From the NCBI GenBank assembly GCA_937952285.1, contig CALFZE010000099.1, positions 1 to 20,822 of the forward strand: a stretch of DNA of 20,822 bases, given 5' to 3'. The stretch's first letter is position 1, and every line of letters begins with the position of its first letter. This DNA is from UBA2428 sp002343545 (lineage in GTDB: Bacteria > Bdellovibrionota > UBA2428). Of this stretch, positions 8,134 to 13,700 are shown piece by piece. Below the pieces are notes generated by a model. That model had not been told where the DNA came from. It saw only the letters and a list, made by a program, of their open reading frames with translations, and did not search any database. A program made the translations under genes and the position numbers.

Positions 8134-8784
8134 TCAGGCCGCTTGACGCTCGAAGCCGACGCCCGCGCGGGACGCGATCTCGTGCATCATGTTCGAGTAG
8201 AGCGTGCAGCTCTGATTGAAGTTCGTCACGACCATGGCGAGCTCGGCGCCGTCCAGGGTCTCGAGGTGCTTGAAGGCTTCCGCGACGTGGTCGACGTCTT
8301 CCATCGCGTGGACCTTGAGGAAGGTGCACGCACCTTTGCCGTGCGCCTTCTCGGCGGCGGCGTAGGCCCGGGGGCCCGCCTTTACGGCCATGCCTTCGAG
8401 CGCGAGGATATAACCGAAGAAGGCCATCGGGTTCACGTGCTCCACCCAGAAGTACTGGACTTGGTAGAAAGAGCGGGTCTCGTCCATCTCGGGGTAGGCC
8501 GCGACGCCGGCGCCGCCCGCCTTGACGATGTCCTTGATCGCGAGCTGCTCGTGGCGCTTCTCCTCGTCGGAGTGGCGCAGGAAGCGCTGGTGGAACTCGT
8601 CGCGCTCGATGCCGAAACGCGCCGCGCAGAGCGAAAGCAAGCGGGTCGAGTGGCAAACGTAGTAGTAAGTCTGCGCCGCCCAGTTGCGGTAAGCCTCGGG
8701 GTTCTCCCAAGGAAAGTCGTTCCACGACGCGCAGATCTTCGCGAAACCGGGTTCGAGGGCCGTGCGGAATTGCTGGAAAGTCAT
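8134..8784 (-). CDS. Haem-oxygenase-like diiron oxidase (iron-containing redox enzyme family)
   Basis: A 216-residue all-helical soluble protein of the haem-oxygenase/TenA-like fold. The likely metal ligands can be read directly: ExxH at E75/H78 (within DEEKRHEQL), E130 (ILALEGMA) and HxxxDxxH at H159/D163/H166 (HAMEDVDH). This layout matches the HDO superfamily (UndA, CADD, SznF central domain), which uses two irons and O2 for decarboxylation, N-oxygenation or C-C cleavage. One further Glu/His on helix 1 would be expected; H45 and E60 are candidates. Aromatic-rich helix 1 (AAQTYYYVCHST) and SFYQVQYFWVEH fit the fold. The start ATG has AAGGAG 7 nt upstream. The gene lies 15 nt behind the GNAT-like gene and 7 nt before the desaturase, so all three are one unit. 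The reaction is unknown. Confidence 0.85.
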   Translation of the reverse strand: MTFQQFRTALEPGFAKICASWNDFPWENPEAYRNWAAQTYYYVCHSTRLLSLCAARFGIERDEFHQRFLRHSDEEKRHEQLAIKDIVKAGGAGVAAYPEMDETRSFYQVQYFWVEHVNPMAFFGYILALEGMAVKAGPRAYAAAEKAHGKGACTFLKVHAMEDVDHVAEAFKHLETLDGAELAMVVTNFNQSCTLYSNMMHEIASRAGVGFERQAA

Positions 8785-8799
8785 CGGAGGTCTCCTTAC

Positions 8800-9516
8800 T
8801 TAAGCGGCCTTGGAAAGAATCGACGGGGCCGGGGCATCGACGCCCCGGCCTCGCCAAAGTTGACGACAGAACTCATCGATCTGGGGATCCACGTGCGGCT
8901 TGATCGCCGAACGGTGGCAAGCCATGAGGTCGAGCGGGAAGTTGCGGCGCTGGACGTTCGCCTGGAAGGTCTCCCATCCCCAGCGCTGGCACATCTCGTG
9001 GACTTTGACGTCGCGACGAACGGAAGAAATAATGGCGTCGGCGTCGCTCTCCTCGAGCACCCTCAGCCCGAGGCCCATGATGGCCTCGGCGAGGGGAAAG
9101 CCGATCTTGCGCTTGGTCCAATCGGGATTGAGCGTCAGGAACTCGTAGGTCACGACCTTGCGCACGCCCCACTCCCGCAGCCGCTCCAGGTAGGAAGGCG
9201 GGTAGAAAAGGAAATAGCGGTGATCCAGCGTGGCGCGCTGTTCGATGTTAAAAAAGCTATGGCAATGGACCGCGACGATTTCGTCGCGACGGGAAAGCAC
9301 GCCCACGACGTCCTGGCGGGAAAAATCGTCGAGCACGAAGGCGGCCCGGCTTCCGGCCGACTCGTAGATCGAACCCCAGAATTCCTTCCAGTAGGCGTAG
9401 GCCCGATTGTTGAGATCCAGCCCCGCGGCGTTACGGCCGCAACGCCCGGAAAGGACGCTGTACTCGATCTCGCCTAAGCGGGAGTCTAAGCCCGACAACA
9501 GCTCCATGTTTTTCAT
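8800..9516 (-). CDS. GNAT-fold putative N-acyltransferase
   Basis: A 238-residue soluble protein. I do not recognise a named family, but the layout looks like the GNAT / autoinducer-synthase fold: an N-terminal helix with aromatic residues (AYAYWKEFWGSIYE, about 39-52), strand DVVGVLSRRDEIVAVHCHSF, a central strand plus P-loop-like turn VVTYEFLTLNPDWTKRKIG, a long helix PLAEAIMGLGLRVLEES, strand DAIISSVRRDVKVHE and a helix ending in CQRWGWE. The VVTYEFLTLNPDW then KRKIG arrangement resembles strand 4 and the CoA/ACP-binding turn; the last two elements resemble strand 5 and helix 4. An acyl donor is inferred from the desaturase and diiron oxidase downstream. The start is uncertain: ATG at 9516 and ATG at 9507 both sit in a perfect hairpin and neither has a Shine-Dalgarno. 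Confidence 0.7.
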   Translation of the reverse strand: MKNMELLSGLDSRLGEIEYSVLSGRCGRNAAGLDLNNRAYAYWKEFWGSIYESAGSRAAFVLDDFSRQDVVGVLSRRDEIVAVHCHSFFNIEQRATLDHRYFLFYPPSYLERLREWGVRKVVTYEFLTLNPDWTKRKIGFPLAEAIMGLGLRVLEESDADAIISSVRRDVKVHEMCQRWGWETFQANVQRRNFPLDLMACHRSAIKPHVDPQIDEFCRQLWRGRGVDAPAPSILSKAA

Positions 9517-9520
9517 GGAG
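9502..9520 (-). promoter_or_regulatory. Perfect inverted repeat over the start codon of the GNAT-like gene
   Basis: CTCCATG (9520-9514 on minus), loop AAAAA, CATGGAG (9508-9502): seven perfect pairs around a 5-nt loop. Both candidate start codons (9516 and 9507) lie within the arms. It could be an RNA hairpin that limits translation or the DNA operator of the XRE-type regulator encoded just upstream. The upstream flank reads CTCCTCC, the opposite of a Shine-Dalgarno. The repeat is visible; the role is inference. Confidence 0.45.
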
Positions 9521-9596
9521 GAGTCGTCGGATCGAATTCACGCAATCTTTAGACGGACCAACAAAATAAATTGAGATGGCGCGCCCCGCCGAAAGC
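9521..9596 (-). promoter_or_regulatory. AT-rich intergenic segment, probable promoter of the GNAT/HDO/desaturase operon
   Basis: The 80-nt gap between the XRE gene stop and the GNAT-like start holds an AT-rich island on the minus strand (TCAATTTATTTTG, about 9575-9563), unusual in this GC-rich window, followed after a TCAATT-17-nt gap by TAAAGA (about 9552-9547). Match to sigma70 hexamers is weak, so an exact promoter cannot be assigned. The position suits a second, regulated promoter inside the cluster. Confidence 0.3.
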
Positions 9597-9866
9597 TCAA
9601 GTTCCGTAAAGCTGGCGTTCCAGCTGATCGACCTGGAGCGCGATGAGCCGGTGCAGGATCTCGCCTTCGTCGATGCGGTACATCTGGATCAAGACCTTCA
9701 GCATCTTGATGGGGGCCGGCGCCAAACCGCGCTCGACGTTCGAAATCGATTGGGGCGACTTCAGCTTCAGCTTATCGGAGACCTGCTTCTGCGTCAGCCC
9801 CGCTTCGACCCGCTTTAGGCGGAGATACTCACCGAACTCTTCTCGAGGCGTCATCATGATCTTCAA
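9597..9866 (-). CDS. XRE-family helix-turn-helix regulator
   Basis: An 89-residue DNA-binding protein. The HTH covers about residues 14-59: YLRLKRVEAGLTQKQVSDKL, then SPQSISNVERGLAPAP, which carries the classical 'LTQ...VS..L....SIS..E.G' spacing of Cro/C1-type domains. The remaining 25 residues (IQMYRIDEGEILHRLIALQV) form a short helical tail that may dimerise. The first possible start is TTG at 9866, overlapping the stop of the PAS-like gene (TTGA) with GGGAG 4 nt upstream; ATG at 9857 or 9854 are alternatives and would cost only 3-4 residues. The overlap shows co-transcription and probably translational coupling with the sensor-like gene. It most likely controls the GNAT/HDO/desaturase operon that starts 80 nt downstream, or its own promoter. 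Confidence 0.85.
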   Translation of the reverse strand: MKIMMTPREEFGEYLRLKRVEAGLTQKQVSDKLKLKSPQSISNVERGLAPAPIKMLKVLIQMYRIDEGEILHRLIALQVDQLERQLYGT

Positions 9867-10570
9867 GCGGCTCCCATCGCAGAACGAACTTTAGCGTCCA
9901 AAATGATGACGAAGGCGGCCGGACGGCCGTTCTCGTCAAAGAGGGGGGAAAGGTATTTGTGACGCACGAGAAACTCCCGGCGCTCTTCCAAGAAAACCTC
10001 GGAGACGACGTGTTCCGCCTGGCCCGCGTCGTCCGAGATCTGGAGCGTGGAGCGAACGCCCCCGCTCAGGACGTGCGTCATCTCCTTCGCGAGCGCTTCC
10101 GTGATGCGAGGCTCCCGATAGAAAAGCTCTACCCATTCGCAGGCGAAAATGTCGTCCAGATTATAGGAACAGAGCTCGAGGAACTTCATGTTCCGGTAGA
10201 TCTGGATGAAGTCCGCCCCGTAGACCTCGACGCAATCGTCCTCGCCGAGCTTGTCGAAGAGGTCCGAGCAAGGCCTCAATCCGAGGCGGCCGAGAATGCC
10301 CCAAAAAATACGCTTCCGTCGATCCTGCAGGTCATGTCCGAGCCCAAGCTGCGAGCGAACGACGCCGAAATAATTCTCGAAGGCCGCCAGGATCGCCTCT
10401 TGCCGAACGAGCGGCAATTGCCGAAAGCGCTCAAACGGCCGCTTCGCGTCGAAAGGTCGGACCTCGACGCCACTCGAGCGGGCAAGGTCCGCGAATTCCT
10501 GGGCGAGCGTCTGCAGGCGCTCGGCGGGAGCCGTTTCGCGAAGGAGAGCCGTAAGCGCCGACGCTTCCAT
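9863..10570 (-). CDS. PAS-like sensor domain protein of unknown role
   Basis: A 235-residue soluble protein without a clear signal peptide or membrane segment. The N-terminal half (1-100) is mostly helical and not recognised. Residues about 113-228 look like a PAS domain: VEVYGADFIQIYRNMKFLEL, SYNLDDIFACEWVELFYREP, and the final strands FLVRHKYLSPLFDENGRP with AAFVIILDAK, the usual 'PLFDENGRPxGxVxIxxDx' ending. No kinase, GGDEF or other output domain is attached, so it must act through another protein; the XRE regulator gene overlapping its stop codon is the obvious partner. The ATG is preceded by AGAAAGA. A near-consensus -35 (TTGACG) sits just upstream. Ligand or redox sensing is inferred only from the fold. 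Confidence 0.7.
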   Translation of the reverse strand: MEASALTALLRETAPAERLQTLAQEFADLARSSGVEVRPFDAKRPFERFRQLPLVRQEAILAAFENYFGVVRSQLGLGHDLQDRRKRIFWGILGRLGLRPCSDLFDKLGEDDCVEVYGADFIQIYRNMKFLELCSYNLDDIFACEWVELFYREPRITEALAKEMTHVLSGGVRSTLQISDDAGQAEHVVSEVFLEERREFLVRHKYLSPLFDENGRPAAFVIILDAKVRSAMGAA

Positions 10571-10576
10571 TCTTTC

Positions 10577-10606
10577 TAGTTAGTCGATCGAAGCCAGAAA
10601 CGTCAA
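10577..10606 (-). promoter_or_regulatory. Possible promoter of the PAS/XRE genes
   Basis: On the minus strand TTGACG (10606-10601) matches five of six -35 bases; after 18 nt comes TAACTA (10582-10577), a weak -10. The -10 lies only 6 nt from the ATG at 10570, so a transcript from here would be nearly leaderless. The -35 is convincing, the -10 is not. Confidence 0.3.
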
Positions 10607-10653
10607 AATCCCCCAAGAAAAAACAACCTTCACGGCCGACCTCGTGCCGCCGC

Positions 10654-10980
10654 TCACGAAGTCGCGGTGAACTTGAGGCCCACGATGGAAACGACGAGCA
10701 AAAGCAGGAACGCCAGGCGCGGAAGGGTCACGGGTTCCCCGAAGAGCACGATGCCGAGCACGCCCGCCCCGACGGCGCCGATGCCAACCCAGACGGCGTA
10801 AGCCGTCCCGATGGGCAGCGTCTCCGCCGCCTTCGCGAGCAGGTACATGCTCGCGGCCAGCGTCGTCAGCGTAAAAAGGCTCGGCACGAGGCGGGTAAAA
10901 CCGACCGTGTACTTGAGCCCCACGGCCCAGCAGACTTCCAAGAGTCCGGCGACGAAGAGAAGTATCCAAGCGGACGACAT
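10654..10980 (-). CDS. gdx: SMR-family guanidinium exporter (Gdx/SugE)
   Basis: A 108-residue inner-membrane protein with four hydrophobic helices, closely resembling E. coli SugE/Gdx (105 residues). The ion-coupling glutamate is E15 in VAGLLEVCWAVGLKYT. TAYAVWVGIGAVGAGVLGIVLFGEP and the end VSIVGLKFTATS also match the Gdx branch and not the EmrE/Qac branch, which has a different helix-2/3 signature. Gdx proteins exchange guanidinium for two protons. The assignment is strengthened by the guanidine-III riboswitch in the leader. The ATG has AAGGAG 7 nt upstream. The open frame continues 53 codons further up, but that part is the leader RNA and not protein. Confidence 0.95.
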   Translation of the reverse strand: MSSAWILLFVAGLLEVCWAVGLKYTVGFTRLVPSLFTLTTLAASMYLLAKAAETLPIGTAYAVWVGIGAVGAGVLGIVLFGEPVTLPRLAFLLLLVVSIVGLKFTATS

Positions 10981-10993
10981 AACGGTGCTCCTT
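10981..10993 (-). promoter_or_regulatory. Shine-Dalgarno of gdx, next to the riboswitch
   Basis: AAGGAG (10993-10988) with a 7-nt spacer to the ATG at 10980. It lies only 7 nt after the aptamer end, which fits translational control by access to the ribosome site. Confidence 0.75.
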
Positions 10994-11000
10994 CGAAGAA

Positions 11001-11041
11001 ACGTCGTCTTGTCCTCACCGGGTACGGCGTGTCTCGTCCGG
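11001..11041 (-). promoter_or_regulatory. Guanidine-III riboswitch (ykkC-III / mini-class)
   Basis: The leader of the Gdx gene reads, in order, CCGGACGAG (11041-11033), CGCCGTACCCGGT (11029-11017) and AGGACAAGACG (11015-11005). These are the conserved blocks of the guanidine-III aptamer as I recall it from the Thermobifida fusca structure. The two CCGG segments (11041-11038 and 11021-11018) can pair, and ACGCCGT (11030-11024) pairs with ACGACGT (11007-11001) except for one C-A mismatch at 11027/11004, giving the pseudoknot layout of the class. Guanidinium binding is expected to free the ribosome site and switch on the exporter. Very likely real because both RNA and regulated gene belong to the same known circuit. 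Confidence 0.9.
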
Positions 11042-11063
11042 GCCGCTCGATTGCGACGAGCCG

Positions 11064-11092
11064 ACTTTAGCCGCCCCGCTCGATCCCGGCAA
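11064..11092 (-). promoter_or_regulatory. Probable sigma70-type promoter of gdx
   Basis: TTGCCG (11092-11087), a 17-nt spacer and TAAAGT (11069-11064) on the minus strand; four of six matches in each hexamer. A transcript would begin near 11057, about 16 nt before the riboswitch, leaving a compact leader. Confidence 0.45.
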
Positions 11093-11165
11093 TCGCCAGG
11101 CCCGTCCGCGACGTCGCTTCTCCCTGTCCCGCGACCCAAAAGACCGCACGCCCAAGCTCTTCCCG

Positions 11166-11193
11166 TAAAAAGGAAGTTTCTCGCTTCCTCCCT
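11166..11193 (-). terminator. Terminator-like hairpin upstream of the gdx promoter
   Basis: On the minus strand AGGAAG (11189-11184), loop of 7 nt, CTTCCT (11176-11171), then more T. The perfect 6-bp stem can be lengthened with G-U pairs. It would stop minus-strand antisense transcription coming from the DUF1456 gene, or act as a binding site near the start of the + strand operon. Assignment is tentative. Confidence 0.3.
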
Positions 11194-11222
11194 TAGGACG
11201 CTTGCACTAGACCACGGGGGCC

Positions 11223-11672
11223 ATGACCTATAACGACATCCTCCGCTCGCTGCGCCACACGCTGCACATGCCCGAGATCAAGTTCCTCGAGATGATCCGC
11301 CTTTCCGGTTCGGGCCCCACGCTCGAAGAACTGACGGCTTACCTGAAGCCCGAAACGGATCCCGGCTTTCGCGAGTGCGGCGGCGAGGTCTTGGCCGCCT
11401 GTTTGGACGGGCTCGTCATCCACAAGCGCGGCAAGCAACCGAACCGCCCCTTCCTCCACACCCCGCCCAAGCCCAACAACAATATCATCCTCAAGAAGGT
11501 CCGCGTCGCGTTCGAGCTCGAGGAGACCGACCTCATCGAGCTCATCGGGAAGGCGGGTCTCGAGATCTCGAAGGGCGAGCTGAATTCCTTCTTCCGCAGC
11601 CCCGAGCATCGCAACTACCGCCCTTGCGGCAACCAGTTCCTTCGCGCCGTCCTGAGGGGACTCGCCGCGTGA
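11223..11672 (+). CDS. DUF1456 family protein (YehS-like)
   Basis: A 149-residue soluble protein of the DUF1456/YehS family (E. coli YehS 156 residues), of unknown function. The internal duplication of the family is plain: NDILRSLRHTLHMPEIKFLE ... GGEVLAACLDGLV in the first half and NIILKKVRVAFELEETDLIE ... GNQFLRAVLRGLA in the second, joined by a linker with KRGKQPNRP and PKPNNN. Each half has the short-helix 'F.R...(H)R.YR.CG' pattern, here GFRECGG and NYRPCGN. The start ATG follows GGGGGCC. It is the first gene of a three-gene + strand operon; the next gene overlaps its stop by 4 nt (GTGA). Confidence 0.88.
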   Translation: MTYNDILRSLRHTLHMPEIKFLEMIRLSGSGPTLEELTAYLKPETDPGFRECGGEVLAACLDGLVIHKRGKQPNRPFLHTPPKPNNNIILKKVRVAFELEETDLIELIGKAGLEISKGELNSFFRSPEHRNYRPCGNQFLRAVLRGLAA

Positions 11673-12205
11673 GCCCGCACGACAGTGTTCCCGCCCTCAA
11701 ATGGCCGCGCTCGCTGGAGGGGCATCCGCGGCTCGGCGAACTCGAAGCCAAGCTCGAAGCCGCGCGCGAGCCCCTTTGGGAGCGCGGCGAAATCGAAGTC
11801 GCCCGCATCGGCGCGACGCCGGCCCTGCGCGACCTCATCGCGAGCCTCCAGGGACGAAACCAGATCGAGCGCGGACTCGAAAACATCGCCGCGATCCTCG
11901 CTTCGGAGAAGAAGGGCCAAGGGGCCCTTCACGCCAAGCAAGGCACGAGCCCGGCCTTCCGCGTCTCGCGGATCCTCCTGATCAACGACCAGGGAAGCGA
12001 GCGTTTTTACCGCGATTGCGAGCGGCTGCTGCGTGACCACGCCGAGCGGGTCCTGGGCCTGCGGTTGGACGAAAGCGGCGCCGCGCTTTTCGGCGAAGTC
12101 TTTGGCGAAGCGGCGACCGTCAAGGCCGTGCTCGTCTCGCACAAAGAAGCCGTCGCGCAAACGCTGCTCGCCTTGCTCGACGCGCACGCCACGGGGGACG
12201 CCTAA
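11669..12205 (+). CDS. Unrecognised 178-residue soluble protein
   Basis: I do not recognise this protein. The GTG start overlaps the DUF1456 stop (GTGA) and has GAGGGG about 10 nt upstream, so translation is coupled. It has no signal peptide or membrane segment. The N-terminal third is charged and helical (HPRLGELEAKLEAAREPLWE), then SLQGRNQIERGLENIAAILA, a short hydrophobic strand SRILLINDQGSERFYRDCER and a C-terminal GLRLDESGAALFGEVFG with KAVLVSHKEAVAQTLLALLD. The strand-then-acidic turn 'ILLINDQG' and the later 'AVLVSHKEA' suggest an alpha/beta core. Its codon use is like that of its neighbours, so it is a normal gene. Its place between DUF1456 and a flavodoxin-fold reductase hints at a shared, unknown role. 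Confidence 0.75.
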   Translation: MSPHDSVPALKWPRSLEGHPRLGELEAKLEAAREPLWERGEIEVARIGATPALRDLIASLQGRNQIERGLENIAAILASEKKGQGALHAKQGTSPAFRVSRILLINDQGSERFYRDCERLLRDHAERVLGLRLDESGAALFGEVFGEAATVKAVLVSHKEAVAQTLLALLDAHATGDA

Positions 12206-12206
12206 C

Positions 12207-12752
12207 GTGATCTTGCTCCTGGACGGAAGCCTGGGCGCGCCGGAAGGCAATACGAGCCGTTTGCTCGAGCGTTTGGCGGCGCACCTGCGACCCGCGATCG
12301 AGGTACGCTACCATGCGCTGCGGAGCTCACGCCCGAGCGAACGAAGCCTCGCCGAGGCCAAGGGCTTCGTGTTCGCGACGGGCACCTACTGGGACAGCTG
12401 GGGAAGCCCCCTCCAGCGCTTCCTCGAGGAATCGACGGAGCTCGAGGGTGGCTCGGTCTGGTTGGGTAAACCGGCGGCGACCCTCGTCACGATGCATTCC
12501 GTCGGGGGCAAGGAAGTTCTTTCGCGCTTGCAGGGCGTCCTCGTGACGCTCGGCCTGGCCGTGCCGCCCATGTCGGGCCTCGCGTACTCGCTCGCGAATC
12601 ACCTCGCGATCAAGGCCGAAGCCGACGCGGACTTTTGGCGCGTCGAGGATCTCGAAGTCGTCGCGCATAACCTGCTGCGGGCCCTCGGCCTTCGCGAGGG
12701 ATGGAAATCCTGGCCCGTCGAGTGTGACTTCGTGAAGAACTGGCTCGACTAG
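12207..12752 (+). CDS. Flavodoxin-fold NAD(P)H-dependent oxidoreductase
   Basis: A 181-residue soluble flavoprotein-like protein. The N-terminus MILLLDGSLGAPEGNTSRLLERL has the strand-GS-x-GNTSRL FMN-phosphate loop of NADPH-dependent FMN reductases. FVFATGTYWDSWGSPLQRFLEE (about 52-73) matches the second FMN loop, in which a 'TPxYxxxxxxxLKxFLD' motif is normally found, here GTYWDSWGSPLQRFL. KPAATLVTMHSVGGKEVLSRLQ matches the third loop. It probably reduces quinones, flavin or an unknown substrate. The start is GTG at 12207, directly behind the previous stop, with GGGGGA 8 nt upstream. It is the last gene of the + strand operon and converges with the lipid kinase gene. Confidence 0.82.
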   Translation: MILLLDGSLGAPEGNTSRLLERLAAHLRPAIEVRYHALRSSRPSERSLAEAKGFVFATGTYWDSWGSPLQRFLEESTELEGGSVWLGKPAATLVTMHSVGGKEVLSRLQGVLVTLGLAVPPMSGLAYSLANHLAIKAEADADFWRVEDLEVVAHNLLRALGLREGWKSWPVECDFVKNWLD

Positions 12753-12768
12753 CGGAGACTCGCTCCGC
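12752..12768. terminator. Short hairpin between convergent genes
   Basis: GCGGAG (12752-12757), loop ACTCG, CTCCGC (12763-12768): six perfect pairs, starting at the last base of the oxidoreductase stop codon and followed by a pyrimidine-rich stretch (GCCTCTTCCC) without a T-run. A weak terminator that could serve both converging genes. Confidence 0.35.
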
Positions 12769-12781
12769 GCCTCTTCCCGAT

Positions 12782-13660
12782 TCAGTCGGCGCTCCGCGGG
12801 ACCATGACCTTCATCGCCGCGGGCGTGACCTCGAAGTCGGCGGGGGTCGAAAGATCCGTGGCGCCCTCGACGTCGATCTTGATGGCCGGATGCGTTTGGA
12901 TGCGGAACTTCGTGGAGCGGAGGAGCTTCAAACCCGCTTCCTTCGGACCGGCTCGGTAAGGGAGCAACGCTTTCACGAAGCCGCGCAGAAAGCTGTCGGC
13001 TTCGATGACGGAGAGATCCAAAGTCGCGTCGTCCAGCGTGGCGTCGGGATGGATCTGCACGTGTCCACCGTAGAAGCGACCGTTGCAGACCGTGATCTGC
13101 AACGCGCGCACGCGCAAAGAGTGTTCGTCGCTCGTGATCTGGGCGCGAAAACTCGGCGGACGACGGCGCAAGAGATGAAAGGCCTGCAAGGCGTAGGACA
13201 GCGAACCCCAACGCCGTTTGCGCTCGTCCGGCACCTCGTCGTGCACGAGCGTGCTGAAGCCCATGCCCACGACGCTCAAGAAGATGCGGCCGTTCACGCG
13301 CGCGAGGTCCATGTCGCGGACCTGGCCGCGCGCGACGACCTCGCAAGCCGCCCGCAAATCGAGGGGAACGCCCAAACTGCGCGCGACGTTGTTCGCGGTG
13401 CCGAGGGGCAAAATGCCCAGGGGGTGCTTCGTCTCGGCCAAAGTCGGCGCCGCGCACTGGAGCGATCCGTCGCCCCCCGCCACGCAAACGACGTTCACCT
13501 CTTGCCGATGCCGAAGGATGAGCTTGGGGTAATCTTCCGGCGATCGCGCGGCCGCTTCGATGACTTCGCAGCCCAACTCCCGCAAAAGCCCCGGAATCTT
13601 GGCCGCGGGAGCTTCCGCCTGGCTCGCCCTGGGATTCACGAAAAGAAGAATTTTTTGCAT
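12782..13660 (-). CDS. Diacylglycerol kinase family lipid kinase (YegS/DgkB-like)
   Basis: A 292-residue soluble lipid kinase of the DAGK catalytic family, which transfers phosphate from ATP to diacylglycerol, phosphatidylglycerol or a sphingoid-like lipid. Motifs: ILLFVNPRASQ (4-14), VVCVAGGDGSLQ with GGDGS at 62-66, LGILPLGTANNVARSLGVPL (81-100), and further on FYGGHVQIHPDATLDDATLD, the usual 'G...aP.A.ldDG.ldv' region. The C-terminal end IKIDVEGATDLSTPADFEVTP matches the family 'DGE' area, in which VEGA replaces DGE. The ATG at 13660 gives NPxAG-like spacing. An in-frame start at 13702 would overlap the divergent phosphoesterase start and is rejected. GAGG is about 10 nt upstream. Substrate not predictable. 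Confidence 0.88.
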   Translation of the reverse strand: MQKILLFVNPRASQAEAPAAKIPGLLRELGCEVIEAAARSPEDYPKLILRHRQEVNVVCVAGGDGSLQCAAPTLAETKHPLGILPLGTANNVARSLGVPLDLRAACEVVARGQVRDMDLARVNGRIFLSVVGMGFSTLVHDEVPDERKRRWGSLSYALQAFHLLRRRPPSFRAQITSDEHSLRVRALQITVCNGRFYGGHVQIHPDATLDDATLDLSVIEADSFLRGFVKALLPYRAGPKEAGLKLLRSTKFRIQTHPAIKIDVEGATDLSTPADFEVTPAAMKVMVPRSAD

Positions 13661-13700
13661 ATCGTCGCGCCCTCGAATCGTCTTAGACTCGCTATCACCC

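Noticed and set aside
10981..11139. An in-frame 53-codon extension of the exporter.
   Set aside because: The region is the guanidine-III riboswitch and promoter, and SMR proteins are about 105-110 residues.
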